From Desulforamulus putei DSM 12395 (lineage in GTDB: Bacteria > Bacillota > Desulfotomaculia > Desulfotomaculales > Desulfotomaculaceae), in contig NZ_FQUY01000007.1 in the NCBI RefSeq assembly GCF_900129195.1, forward strand, positions 55,325-119,324: DNA of 64,000 nt, in the 5' to 3' direction. A program made the position numbers and the translations under genes. Below, piece after piece: positions 1-7,907 of this stretch. The notes beneath the pieces are model-generated. The model did no database searches and was not told the origin of the DNA. It saw only the letters and a list, made by a program, of their open reading frames with translations. Numbering within the stretch: the first letter of the stretch is position 1; every line of letters begins with the position of its first letter.

Positions 1-4
1 AAGC

Positions 5-784
5 ATGAACAAGCTCGTTTTAAACGGGGTGGGGAAGACCTTTGGTACAGGGGGCAAGGCTGTGGAAGCCCTGTCTGATATTAACCTGTGTATTGCTGAA
101 AACGAGCTGGCGGTGATTGTGGGACCCAGCGGTTGTGGCAAGTCTACTTTGCTAAACATTGTAGCGGGGTTGGAACAGGCTGACAGCGGGGTCATCACTA
201 TGAACAACAGAAACATTGAAGGACCCGGTGCCGACCGGGGCGTGGTGTTTCAATCTTATACATTGTTTCCCTGGCTGACGGTGCAACAGAATGTGGAATT
301 TGGACTGAAAATCAAAGGGATAAATGCCAAAGAGCGGCAAGAAATTGCCCGACACTATATCAATCTGGTGGGACTTGGCGGCTTTGAGGGTGCGCTCCCG
401 AAAGCGTTGTCCGGGGGCATGAAGCAGCGGGTGGCCATCGCCCGGGCATTGGCCAATAAACCGGAAATGTTGCTGATGGACGAACCCTTCGGTGCGTTGG
501 ATGCCCAGACCCGGCTTATTATGCAGGAACTGTTGCTCTCCGTTTGGGAAAAGGAACGCACCACCATTTTATTTATCACCCACGATATTGACGAAGCGGT
601 GCTGTTGGCAGACAATGTCTATGTTATGTCCCGCCGGCCCGGACGAATCAGGTGCCGAATTCAGGTGCCTATCCCCAGGCCGCGGGATCACCGGTCCACC
701 GTATCCCCTGAGTTCTCGGCCGTCAAAAAAGAAATCATGGAGATGCTGTGGGAAGAAAGCCGGACAGCAGCCAATGAGAGATAA
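5..784 (+). CDS. ABC transporter ATPase, NitT/TauT (SsuB/TauB) family
   Basis: Cytoplasmic ATPase that would power an importer for nitrate, sulfonate, taurine or a similar small anion. Visible motifs are Walker A GPSGCGKST at residues 40-48, a Q-loop in VVFQSYTLFPW near 81-91, the signature LSGGMKQ at 135-141, Walker B LLMDEP at 156-161 and an H-loop in FITHDIDEA. The 259-residue length and the LFPW context after the Q-loop fit the NitT/TauT branch. The start lies four bases from the window edge, so its ribosome site and the partner permease and binding protein are not visible; they probably lie just upstream. The substrate cannot be read from this subunit. Confidence 0.9.
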   Translation: MNKLVLNGVGKTFGTGGKAVEALSDINLCIAENELAVIVGPSGCGKSTLLNIVAGLEQADSGVITMNNRNIEGPGADRGVVFQSYTLFPWLTVQQNVEFGLKIKGINAKERQEIARHYINLVGLGGFEGALPKALSGGMKQRVAIARALANKPEMLLMDEPFGALDAQTRLIMQELLLSVWEKERTTILFITHDIDEAVLLADNVYVMSRRPGRIRCRIQVPIPRPRDHRSTVSPEFSAVKKEIMEMLWEESRTAANER

Positions 785-800
785 ACAAGTAAATGCTTAA

Positions 801-846
801 AAATAAAAGCTATTACCTCAAACAGGGGATGATAGCTTTTATTTTG
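801..846 (+). terminator. Rho-independent terminator after the ABC ATPase
   Basis: Arms AAATAAAAGCTAT and ATAGCTTTTATTT form a 13-bp stem whose 3' arm is T-rich. It lies 17 bases after the stop codon and probably ends the transporter operon. Confidence 0.7.
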
Positions 847-997
847 TGCAGCTGATCTGTTCCGGGCAGCCTTGGGTTAGTACGGATTTAACACAATGAA
901 TTAATTTATGCATTCCGGTTTTTCAAGAGATCCATTCTGTTATATACTGTATAGCGTAAGTTTTTATAAAATTATTTTGAGAAAGCAAGGGAAAGAT

Positions 998-1654
998 GTG
1001 AAGGTACGAATATTTAAAAAAGCAACCGGTGACGGCTATGATTTGGAAGTTCTGCATCCCCGGGCCACCGTGCAGGACTATTTGGATGCTATGAACGATT
1101 TTATTAAAAAATACACTCATCCTCCTTGCCGGGGATGTGACGAGTGTTGCTGGGAGCGGATTCCACTTACCAGTATAGATGTCCTGAACTATCTTAAAAG
1201 ATTGGGAAATCAACTGCAACTGGATTCCCGTTGGCCTCTGTTGGATTTTCTCAAAAAGTACTGTTATATTTATGTGGAAAACGGCGCAGTGGACATCAGT
1301 CTGGGTTTTACCATGGAAGGAGCCTGTGTTTTTCTTAATCAACAGGAGCGCATCTGTTCCGGTTATGCGGCCCGTTCCCTGGTTTGCCAGAGTTTTGTCT
1401 GTATGGAAAGCACTCCGAGGGCCCAGGAACTGCGCTCGGAGCTGGTTAACACCGGCATGGATGAACTGGTTCGCCTGTGGTTGCTGCAAAGCCGACAGGC
1501 GGGACAAAAACCCTATGCCCATGAAGAACATAACGCCAATCTCCGTCTGGCGGATTATCCTGCCAATGGCTTCACCCATAAAACCAGCTACAGCCAGGTT
1601 TATTTGGCGAAGGTTTGCAGTCAAAAGCTGTGGAATAAATTGAGGTATTCCTAA
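998..1654 (+). CDS. YkgJ-like cysteine-cluster protein
   Basis: A 218-residue protein with a cysteine cluster of the YkgJ type, predicted to bind zinc or iron. Visible elements are CRGCDECCWERIPL near the N terminus and, about 60 residues on, GACVFLN, then CSGYAARSLVCQSFVC. The GTG at 998 is chosen because it starts the conserved part and has a purine-rich stretch upstream; an ATG 90 bases earlier would add a poorly conserved-looking hydrophobic leader and seems less likely. The next small gene begins next to its stop codon, so the two may be cotranscribed. The biochemical role of the family is unknown. Confidence 0.7.
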   Translation: MKVRIFKKATGDGYDLEVLHPRATVQDYLDAMNDFIKKYTHPPCRGCDECCWERIPLTSIDVLNYLKRLGNQLQLDSRWPLLDFLKKYCYIYVENGAVDISLGFTMEGACVFLNQQERICSGYAARSLVCQSFVCMESTPRAQELRSELVNTGMDELVRLWLLQSRQAGQKPYAHEEHNANLRLADYPANGFTHKTSYSQVYLAKVCSQKLWNKLRYS

Positions 1655-1687
1655 ATGGAATGTCTAAATATTTATTTGGTGATCAGA

Positions 1688-1993
1688 ATGGTTACAGAAA
1701 TAATGGAAATCCGCAAACGTAACCAATTGAAGAAATTAAATGCCCTGGTGAAGGAAATCCTTGAAATTAGACAATACCTGAAATATTTTGAAGGCCTTGA
1801 CTTGCCTGATTACCAAGCAATGATTTCTCAGGTTCCCCCGGGCGTAGAGTCGGGGTTGTTAATTCGTTTACAGCAGCGACAGTCCAGGGAATATTACGGG
1901 TATTTTGAGCTTAAATCAAAAGAAGCTGCCTTAAAGGAAGCAATCCAAAAAGCCTCGGAAGATTTGGAAAGTCTACTAAAATTAGGGAAATAA
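1688..1993 (+). CDS. Small coiled-coil protein, unknown function
   Basis: A charged, mostly helical protein of about 101 residues. The first part (IRKRNQLKKLNALVKEILEI) has heptad-like leucine and isoleucine spacing and suggests a coiled coil. No enzyme motif is visible. The ATG at 1688 has GGTGAT just upstream; an ATG at 1655 directly after the preceding stop is an alternative. It is first of three short helical genes at 1688-2849 that share a basic LxxLVK/LVEAL-like N-terminal pattern. I do not recognise a family. Confidence 0.5.
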   Translation: MVTEIMEIRKRNQLKKLNALVKEILEIRQYLKYFEGLDLPDYQAMISQVPPGVESGLLIRLQQRQSREYYGYFELKSKEAALKEAIQKASEDLESLLKLGK

Positions 1994-2000
1994 TACAGTT

Positions 2001-2171
2001 ATGATTACGGATATTAATTCTTACCGGCACAAACAAAAACTAGCTCACATAAATGAGCTGGTCAAACAATTGATGGCTGTCCGGGTGGACATTCGAAGGT
2101 TGAAAATTAAAGAATGTCAGTTAAGAAATACCATTAGAGAGTTGGCACAGGAATTGGAATGGTCGGAGTAA
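2001..2171 (+). CDS. Very small coiled-coil protein (56 aa)
   Basis: An ATG-to-TAA frame of 57 codons directly after the previous gene. The product begins MITDINSYRHKQKLAHINEL and continues with a basic helix (QLMAVRVDIRRLKIKE) and an acidic end (LAQELEWSE). HKQKLAHINELVKQLM resembles RNQLKKLNALVKEILE of the neighbour, suggesting duplication or at least a common fold. No strong Shine-Dalgarno sequence precedes the ATG, so translation may be coupled. Function unknown; the call depends on the coding-like composition and the similarity. Confidence 0.4.
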   Translation: MITDINSYRHKQKLAHINELVKQLMAVRVDIRRLKIKECQLRNTIRELAQELEWSE

Positions 2172-2329
2172 AAATAAGGCTTTTTGAATGAATAGGACGC
2201 AATATAGAGAGGATTAAAACAAGGTGGAAAATGCTGGGGATAAATCGGTGGATAATGTGGAAAAAGATGGAAGTAATTTGTAATATATGACTGAATTTTA
2301 CAAATTATTAATTTGTCAAGGATTTATGT

Positions 2330-2362
2330 AAACCCGGAGTAAGTATCCGGGTTTTATTTTTT
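2330..2362. terminator. Bidirectional hairpin terminator
   Basis: Stem AACCCGGA / TCCGGGTT with an 8-base loop. In the plus direction it is followed by TTTTATTTTTT, a good T-tract that would end the 1688-2171 transcripts. In the minus direction it follows the stop codon of the small Trp-rich peptide, with a weaker T-run. Confidence 0.6.
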
Positions 2363-2437
2363 GATCCACTTAGTCCATTTCCACCAGACCCCCCACCGTA
2401 ACCGGTTAAGCCATTGAACGCGACGTATCCAACGCAT
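2354..2437 (-). CDS. 27-residue Trp-rich cationic peptide
   Basis: A short minus-strand frame preceded by a near-perfect Shine-Dalgarno sequence, AAGGAGGTAAG, three bases before its ATG. The product begins MRWIRRVQWLNRLRW. It has Trp at 3, 9, 15, 18, 19, 21 and 24, nine Arg/Lys and no acidic residue, so it should be an amphipathic, membrane-associating peptide. A hairpin terminator follows the stop directly. A trp leader peptide would look partly similar, but no minus-strand biosynthetic gene lies downstream. The ribosome site and terminator argue for a real gene; the function is unknown. Confidence 0.5.
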   Translation of the reverse strand: MRWIRRVQWLNRLRWGVWWKWTKWIKK

Positions 2438-2602
2438 ATTCTTACCTCCTTAAAGTGAGCTCCCCAGATAACTTTTGGTTGATAATTCATAATATGGAAA
2501 TCATTGCAGAATGTTACACGGTGTCATTGAAAGAAAAAGTAACCAGGAATTTTTATTTTCCGGGTTATCCATAAGATCAATATCAGACGTTAGAAAAAGT
2601 CA

Positions 2603-2630
2603 TTGAAAAATAATTCATTCTGTCTATAAT
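2603..2630 (+). promoter_or_regulatory. SigA-type promoter
   Basis: TTGAAA and TATAAT separated by 16 bases, 21 bases before the start of the 65-aa gene. Confidence 0.65.
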
Positions 2631-2651
2631 AAAATAGCTGGAGGTGATATT

Positions 2652-2849
2652 ATGAGACGGAATGAACTTGTTGAAGCCTTAGCTCGCAACAAGAAGGAAA
2701 TCCGTAGGATAAAACACCAACTGTTAGATATTGAAAACGCTGAGGAACGACGCCGCATGTTACGAAAGCTCAAGGTTTTACAACAAAAACAAGTTTGGTA
2801 CTATGATTTACTGGAAAATATGGAAAATGGTTATCCCCTGGCAAATTAG
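2652..2849 (+). CDS. Small basic coiled-coil protein (65 aa)
   Basis: Preceded by a strong Shine-Dalgarno sequence (GGAGGTGAT) and its own promoter. The product is Arg/Lys/Glu-rich and helical (NELVEALARNKKEIRRIKHQ, then RRRMLRKLKVLQQKQ), ending in an aromatic stretch WYYDLLENMENGY. It resembles the two short upstream genes in size and helix pattern. No known domain is visible. The basic helices could bind nucleic acid or a protein partner, but that is speculation. Confidence 0.55.
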   Translation: MRRNELVEALARNKKEIRRIKHQLLDIENAEERRRMLRKLKVLQQKQVWYYDLLENMENGYPLAN

Positions 2850-2855
2850 CAGCAT

Positions 2856-3002
2856 AGACTCACAGGGACGGTTCTCTTGAATCCACACAGACAGACTCAC
2901 AGGGACGGTTCTCTTGAATCTAGACTCACAGGGACGGTTCTCTTGAATCTATGAGTCATAAGTCGTCTGAAAAAGACTCAAAAGAACCGTCCCTGTGAGT
3001 CT
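2856..3002. repeat. Palindromic repeat cluster, left of selC
   Basis: Three direct copies of a 28-base unit (core CACAGGGACGGTTCTCTTGA) begin at 2856, 2893 and 2922; an inverted copy follows at 2975-3002. The outer copies can fold into a large hairpin. The core resembles REP-like sequences scattered through clostridial genomes and often tied to REP-associated tyrosine transposases; none is encoded here. The irregular unspaced units are not a CRISPR array. Confidence 0.8.
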
Positions 3003-3075
3003 ATAGAAGAAACCAGAACAAAAATAATAAGATGTTGGATAAAATGTGGGATGAATCATCATCCCACGCAAAATG

Positions 3076-3103
3076 AAAAGGCCCCCGAAACCTCGGAAGC
3101 CTT
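3076..3103 (-). terminator. Terminator of selC
   Basis: On the minus strand an interrupted stem, AAGGC..CCG / CGG..GCCTT, is followed by TTTTC just after the tRNA 3' end. Confidence 0.65.
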
Positions 3104-3111
3104 GAAATTAC

Positions 3112-3209
3112 TGGCGGGAGTGTGTGGGAATCGAACCCACCAGAGACAGGAACGCTGCCTCACGACTGGTTTTGAAGACCAGGAGCACCACCAGGCACCA
3201 TCCACTCCC
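3112..3209 (-). tRNA. selC: tRNA-Sec (anticodon UCA)
   Basis: The minus strand reads GGGAGTG..., a long variable arm, a T-arm GTGGGTTCGATTCCCAC and a 3' end CACTCCCGCCA. The anticodon arm is CTGGT-CTTCAAA-ACCAG, giving TCA, which reads UGA. The total of about 95 nt plus encoded CCA and the long extra arm fit selenocysteine tRNA. The host therefore probably makes selenoproteins; selA, selB and selD are not in this window. Palindromic repeats flank the gene on both sides. Confidence 0.93.
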
Positions 3210-3346
3210 AAGAACTGTTGTCCTGATTAGCAAATGCAAATCATATTATAACACGGCAAGAAATTTAAGGCAACAAACCATTATATTTTCTTTATCATCA
3301 TTGCTTTTTGTAAGTCACAGTTCTTTTAAATCATTGAGTCATGATC

Positions 3347-3428
3347 ATGGAGTCATGAGTTATCTGAAAAAGATTCAAGAGAACCGTCCCTGTGAGTCTC
3401 AAGAGAACCGTCCCTGTGAGTCTATGTG
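3347..3428. repeat. Palindromic repeat cluster, right of selC
   Basis: Two tandem copies of the same core in the orientation AAGAGAACCGTCCCTGTGAG, at 3372-3399 and 3400-3423. About 25 bases before the first copy (GAGTCAT.AGT..TCTGAAAAAGA) also match the sequence before the inverted copy on the other side of selC, so a longer block was duplicated around the tRNA. Confidence 0.75.
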
Positions 3429-3458
3429 AGTCTACCGGAAAGAAGGGCCTGTTGATTC

Positions 3459-3764
3459 CTAATCAAACCTTTTAAAGGGAATGATTTTGCCGTTTTCGGG
3501 AGAGTTTGCCGGTTTTGGTTTTTCTGGTCCCTTTGAACCGGGGCAACCGCCCCCACAGCCGGGACACCCCCCGTTGAGATTGACTAAACCGTATTCGAAG
3601 GCAGTCTTGAGAACTTCATGACCCAGTTTATCCAGATTCGGGTTATAATAAGGATGAGACTGGCTGTCCTCTACGTGCTGGAGAACTTTATGGAGGAAGC
3701 TGCGCATGGTTTCCGCATCTAATAAATCCACAAGATCCTTTCTGGGGATAAATCTTTTCGTCAT
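3459..3764 (-). CDS. Hypothetical protein with GGCPGCGGGCPG motif
   Basis: A 101-residue protein with a good ribosome site (AGGAGAG). Residues 1-62 are helical and charged (MTKRFIPRKDLVDLLDAETM at the start); the rest has a Gly/Cys cluster GGCPGCGGGCPG with three cysteines and a Pro/Lys-rich tail ending IIPFKRFD. The spacing could bind a metal or form disulfides. No signal peptide or membrane segment is seen. I do not recognise the family. It sits between selC and the haem operon with its own orientation. Confidence 0.6.
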   Translation of the reverse strand: MTKRFIPRKDLVDLLDAETMRSFLHKVLQHVEDSQSHPYYNPNLDKLGHEVLKTAFEYGLVNLNGGCPGCGGGCPGSKGPEKPKPANSPENGKIIPFKRFD

Positions 3765-3966
3765 GAATGATCTCTCCTAACTGAGGTGTTATGTTTTAAC
3801 TGTTATTTCACCACCGGGTGATTTTTTCCTGCATGGATAATTGTTTTCCAATTTTAGAAAAATAATGTTATGGATAGCTTAAAGAAGGTCCATCAAAATG
3901 AAGAGGAATTTTTTAACTATTGGCGAATAAGTATCTGTTATGGTGGTAAGATATGTACTCAAGTAG

Positions 3967-4944
3967 GTGACGGATTACATTATGCTGGATTTCTTCAGAC
4001 AGGTTAGGGAAGACCTGGAAGTGGTTGAGCATGAAATTAAAGCCGTTGTTCAATCCCGGGACCCGCTTTTAACTCAAACTTCCATGCACTTGTTAAATGC
4101 CGGAGGAAAGCGTTTGCGTCCGGCTTTTGCGCTTTTGGCCGGAAAATTATACAATTACCGTTTGGAAAAACTCTTACCCCTGGCTGTGGCTTTGGAACTG
4201 ATTCATATGGCTTCGCTGGTGCATGACGATGTGGTAGATGACTCCATGACCAGAAGGGGTACCCCCACGGTAAAGGCCAATTGGGGCAATAAAATTTCCA
4301 TGCATACAGGCGACTATCTTTTTGCCAAATCCCTGGTACTGATTTCGCAGTATGAGAATCCTGTCATTGCAAGGGTGCTGGCAGAAACCAGTGTGAAGAT
4401 GTGCGAGGGAGAAATTCACCAAATTTCCACCGCCTACAGCGCCGATCAAAGTTGGCGGGACTATTTTTATCGTATTGAGCGCAAGACAGCCCTGCTGATT
4501 GCGGCCAGTTGCCAGCTGGGGGCCGTGGCGGCCGGCGCGCCGGAAAAGGACCACAAACGGCTGAGAAGGTTTGGCCACCAGCTGGGCGTGGCCTTTCAGA
4601 TTACCGATGATGTTTTAGACATGGTGGCAGACCAGACCCTGCTGGGAAAACCCATCGGCGGTGACCTGCGCCAGGGGATTTTAACCATGCCGGTCATTTA
4701 TTCGATGGAGAAAAGTCCCCGACGCCAACGCCTGCGTGAACTGGTTGAGATTCAAGACAAGACTGACGATCAGGTTAAAGAGGCCATTGAAATCATCAAG
4801 GAAGCGGGAGGCATTGAATTTTCTTTTAACGTCGCCCGGAAATATATTGAAAAGGCAAAGATGAACTTGACATTCCTTCCTGACCGACCGGTAAAGCAGA
4901 CCTTTTATGAGATTGCGGATTTTATTGGTATCAGGAGGTTTTAA
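3967..4944 (+). CDS. Polyprenyl diphosphate synthase (heptaprenyl synthase-like)
   Basis: Trans-prenyltransferase that extends farnesyl diphosphate with isopentenyl units to form the side chain of menaquinone. Both aspartate-rich motifs are present, DDVVD near residues 87-91 and DDVLD near 214-218, and GGKRLRP near 46-52 binds the homoallylic substrate. The 325-residue length fits the family. The frame opens with GTG; an ATG five codons later is an alternative. It lies 12 bases before the haem operon, a layout that couples quinone and haem supply for electron transport. Chain length cannot be fixed by eye. Confidence 0.9.
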   Translation: MTDYIMLDFFRQVREDLEVVEHEIKAVVQSRDPLLTQTSMHLLNAGGKRLRPAFALLAGKLYNYRLEKLLPLAVALELIHMASLVHDDVVDDSMTRRGTPTVKANWGNKISMHTGDYLFAKSLVLISQYENPVIARVLAETSVKMCEGEIHQISTAYSADQSWRDYFYRIERKTALLIAASCQLGAVAAGAPEKDHKRLRRFGHQLGVAFQITDDVLDMVADQTLLGKPIGGDLRQGILTMPVIYSMEKSPRRQRLRELVEIQDKTDDQVKEAIEIIKEAGGIEFSFNVARKYIEKAKMNLTFLPDRPVKQTFYEIADFIGIRRF

Positions 4945-4956
4945 AGGTTCCCACAT

Positions 4957-5598
4957 ATGGAAAATTTATATCCTATTTTTGTAAAGTTGGAAGGTCAGCT
5001 TTGCCTGGTGGTGGGCGGCGGGAAAGTGGCGGAACGAAAGGTCGGTTCACTGTTGGAGTGTGGGGCCAGGGTAAGACTGGTAAGCCCGGAGGTCACCGTT
5101 CCCATCAAGGAATGGGCCGACCAGGGCAAATTGGAACTGCGTCAGCGGCAGTACCAAACTTCAGACCTGGAAGGGGTCTTTCTGGTATTTGCCGCCACCA
5201 ACCGGGAAGAGGTTAACCGGCGCGTGGCTGAGGAATGTTCGGCAAGAAGCCTGGCGGTCAATGTGGTGGATGACCCTGGCGCCTGCAATTTCTTTGTACC
5301 ATCGGTGATTCGCCGGGGAAAACTGGCCATTGCGGTTTCCACCGGTGGCGCCAGCCCGGCCCTGGCTGCCAAAATCAGGCGCCAGCTGGAACTGCAGTTC
5401 GGACCCGAGTACCAGGAATTCATGGATATTCTTACGGAGGTGCGCCGCCAGGTGTTGAAGGGCGTGGCGGACATTCAGCAGAGGAAGAGAATCTTTAACG
5501 ACCTGGTGGAATCTGATATTCTCGATCTTTTAAGAAAAAAGAAGTACGACCAGGTAAAGGAGCGCATTCAAAATGCTTATCGCGGTAATCGGAGTTAA
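4957..5598 (+). CDS. Precorrin-2 dehydrogenase / possible sirohydrochlorin ferrochelatase
   Basis: NAD-dependent oxidation of precorrin-2 to sirohydrochlorin, the CysG N-terminal/Met8p type of protein. The nucleotide-binding loop GGGKVAERK is at residues 20-28, followed by a Rossmann fold and the family motif [18 protein letters not shown] with [10 protein letters not shown]. The 213-residue size lacks the methyltransferase half of CysG, which is encoded separately here in cobA-hemD. Some relatives also insert iron; as no separate ferrochelatase is in the operon, this protein may do both. Its 3' end overlaps hemA by 26 bases. Confidence 0.88.
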   Translation: MENLYPIFVKLEGQLCLVVGGGKVAERKVGSLLECGARVRLVSPEVTVPIKEWADQGKLELRQRQYQTSDLEGVFLVFAATNREEVNRRVAEECSARSLAVNVVDDPGACNFFVPSVIRRGKLAIAVSTGGASPALAAKIRRQLELQFGPEYQEFMDILTEVRRQVLKGVADIQQRKRIFNDLVESDILDLLRKKKYDQVKERIQNAYRGNRS

Positions 5599-6961
5599 TC
5601 ACCGCACAGCGCCGCTGGAGGTGCGGGAGAAACTGGCTTTTCCGGAGTGGGGAACCAAGGAATGGCTGCGAAAACTACTGTCATACCCGGGCATTGACGG
5701 CTGTGCCATTGTTTCTACCTGTAACCGGACCGAAATCTATATTGCTCCGGTGGAGCTGGACACAGGCATGAGCTCCGTGTGGTCTTTTTTGTCTGAGAAA
5801 TCCGGCCTGGATATTTCTGAGATAAAAAACTACACCTTTTGCCATACTTTGTATGACGCCATCCGTCACCTGTTCCGGGTGGTGTCCGGCCTGGATTCCA
5901 TGATCCTGGGAGAGACACAAATCCTTGGCCAGGTGAAAAGGGCTTATGAAATCGCTTTGGAAGCCCAGACCACCAACGTTGTCCTCAATACCTTATTCCA
6001 ACAGGCCATTACCACCGGTAAAAGGGTCAGGACCGAAACCGGTATCGATCAAAACCCGGTATCCATCCCCTATGCGGCCGTTGAGCTGGCCAAGCAGAGT
6101 TTAGGGTCGCTGGAGGGCCGCTCTGTTTTGGTGGTTGGGGCCGGGGAAATGAGTGAGCTGACGGTGCTCCATTTAGTGGCCAACGGAGTTTCCAGTGTTA
6201 TTGTTTCCAACCGTTCCTATGACAGGGCGGTGCAGCTGGCGGAAAAGTTTAACGGGGCAGCGGTGAAATTTGACCGGCTCTTTTACTATATGACCGAGGC
6301 CGATATTGTTATTTCCAGCACAGCGGCCCAGCATTATGTAATTAAATATCCCGATATGGAGGAGGTCATGGACCGGCGGGGCGGCAGGACCATTATGATG
6401 ATCGACATCGCGGTGCCCCGGGACATTGATCCGGCAGTCCGCCAAATACCCGGCGTCAACCTGTATGATGTAGACCATTTGCAAAACGTGGTGGATGCCA
6501 ATTTGGCCGAACGGCGGAAAGCGGCGGTACAGGCAGAAGGAATTATCGAAGAAGAGTTAAACGAATTTATGCGCTGGCTCTCCACCCGGTTTGTGGTGCC
6601 CACCATCAGCGCCTTAAAGAAGATGGGGGAGGAAATCAAGCAGCGGGAACTGCAGCGAGCCTTTAACCGGCTGGGTGATTTGAATGAGCGGGAAAGAAAA
6701 ATTATCAGTTCGCTGGCCAATTCAATTGTTAACCAATTGCTCCATAACCCGGTGATCAAGCTTAAACAAGCTGCCTTAACACCGGAAGGTCATTTATATA
6801 TCGAGATTGCCCAAAACATCTTCAATCTGAACGTGGAAGGGCAGCGGCCCCAGGAAAAAATCGCCCCGTCTGAAAAAAAGAAAAAGGTGGCATCCTGTTC
6901 CGCCTCCGGTTGGGACAAGGGAGTTACAGCAATGGCGGCAAACGGCAGGCCGAGGGAATAA
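5573..6961 (+). CDS. hemA: Glutamyl-tRNA reductase
   Basis: First committed step of C5 tetrapyrrole synthesis: NADPH reduces glutamyl-tRNA to glutamate-1-semialdehyde. The catalytic Cys is in STCNRTE (Cys50), and the conserved [17 protein letters not shown] and NADPH-binding [12 protein letters not shown] segments follow. The start has AAGGAGC upstream and lies inside the previous gene, implying translational coupling. At 462 residues it is slightly longer than usual because of a basic C-terminal tail (EKKKKVASC...). The semialdehyde is the substrate of HemL, the last gene of this cluster. Confidence 0.97.
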   Translation: MLIAVIGVNHRTAPLEVREKLAFPEWGTKEWLRKLLSYPGIDGCAIVSTCNRTEIYIAPVELDTGMSSVWSFLSEKSGLDISEIKNYTFCHTLYDAIRHLFRVVSGLDSMILGETQILGQVKRAYEIALEAQTTNVVLNTLFQQAITTGKRVRTETGIDQNPVSIPYAAVELAKQSLGSLEGRSVLVVGAGEMSELTVLHLVANGVSSVIVSNRSYDRAVQLAEKFNGAAVKFDRLFYYMTEADIVISSTAAQHYVIKYPDMEEVMDRRGGRTIMMIDIAVPRDIDPAVRQIPGVNLYDVDHLQNVVDANLAERRKAAVQAEGIIEEELNEFMRWLSTRFVVPTISALKKMGEEIKQRELQRAFNRLGDLNERERKIISSLANSIVNQLLHNPVIKLKQAALTPEGHLYIEIAQNIFNLNVEGQRPQEKIAPSEKKKKVASCSASGWDKGVTAMAANGRPRE

Positions 6962-6977
6962 ATTTTGGGAGGCTACC

Positions 6978-7907
6978 ATGAAACGTAAAATTACCGTAGG
7001 GAGCAGAGACAGCGCTCTGGCTCTGTGGCAGACCCGGTGGGTGGTTGAACAACTGGAGAAGCAAAACCCGGAAGTAACATTTGAAATTATCACCATGAAG
7101 ACCAAAGGGGACAAAATGCTGGATGTGGCCCTGGCCAAAATCGGGGATAAAGGTCTTTTTACCAAAGAATTGGAAGTGGCCATGCAGCGAAGGGAAATTG
7201 ATTTTGCCGTTCATAGTCTGAAGGATCTTCCCACTGTCCTGCCGGAGGGACTCACCATCGGAGCGGTGTGTAAGCGAGACAATCCAGGGGATGCGCTGAT
7301 CTCCAAGGATGGCCGCAAGCTGGAGGAACTTCCCAGGGGGGCCAGAATCGGGACATCTTCACTGCGCCGGTGTGCTCAGTTATTAAATTACCGTCCGGAT
7401 TTTCAACTGGAATCCTTAAGGGGGAATTTAAATACCCGCATGAAGAAGCTGGTATCCGAAAGACTGGATGCCATTATTCTGGCTGCGGCAGGCATCACCC
7501 GTATGGGTTGGGAGGACATGATTGCGGAGATCATTCCTTTCGATATATGTTTACCTGCTGTGGGGCAGGGAGCCATTGCTGTGGAATGCAGGGAAGACGA
7601 TCAAGATATTGTGGAACTTCTGAAAGGAGTGGAACACCCTGCCACCCGAGCTGCTACCAATGCAGAAAGGGCGCTGCTGCGGCGCCTGGAAGGGGGCTGC
7701 CAGATCCCCATCGGGGCCTTCGGAGAAGTGGTCAAGGAGAAACTTACTTTAACAGCCATTGTGGCCACGCTGGACGGCAGCCAGGTGATCCGGGCCCAGG
7801 GGGAAGCGGCGGTAGACCAGGCTATACAGTTGGGAATCGAAGTGGCTGAGAAACTACTGGACATGGGCGGTAAAAAAATATTGCAACAAGTTAGGTCAGG
7901 GGAATGA
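6978..7907 (+). CDS. hemC: Hydroxymethylbilane synthase (porphobilinogen deaminase)
   Basis: Joins four porphobilinogen units into hydroxymethylbilane. The N-terminal KITVGSRDSALALWQT, the catalytic-loop region HSLKDLPT and the cofactor-binding Cys in LEGGCQIPIGA (Cys241, which carries the dipyrromethane) are all present. The length of 309 residues is normal. It starts 16 bases after hemA with GGGAGG upstream, and its stop codon overlaps the start of cobA-hemD (ATGA). Confidence 0.97.
   Translation: MKRKITVGSRDSALALWQTRWVVEQLEKQNPEVTFEIITMKTKGDKMLDVALAKIGDKGLFTKELEVAMQRREIDFAVHSLKDLPTVLPEGLTIGAVCKRDNPGDALISKDGRKLEELPRGARIGTSSLRRCAQLLNYRPDFQLESLRGNLNTRMKKLVSERLDAIILAAAGITRMGWEDMIAEIIPFDICLPAVGQGAIAVECREDDQDIVELLKGVEHPATRAATNAERALLRRLEGGCQIPIGAFGEVVKEKLTLTAIVATLDGSQVIRAQGEAAVDQAIQLGIEVAEKLLDMGGKKILQQVRSGE

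Noticed and set aside
923..1624. 233-codon minus-strand frame opposite the YkgJ-like gene
   Set aside because: Shadow of the plus-strand gene with its cysteine motifs; composition is not coding-like.
2354..2437. Trp-rich peptide as a trp-operon leader
   Set aside because: There is a hairpin after it, but no biosynthetic gene follows on the minus strand and the Trp codons are spread through the frame.
2308..2490. Minus-strand 60-codon frame with a Gly-rich middle over the Trp-rich peptide locus
   Set aside because: It lacks a ribosome site and runs through the terminator; the AAGGAGGTAAG in this region serves the 27-residue frame in another phase.
2856..3428. CRISPR array
   Set aside because: Copies are palindromic, occur in both orientations, have no uniform spacers and no cas genes are near.
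3124..3429. 101-codon plus-strand frame across selC
   Set aside because: It runs antisense to the tRNA and through the repeats; its apparent protein is an artefact.
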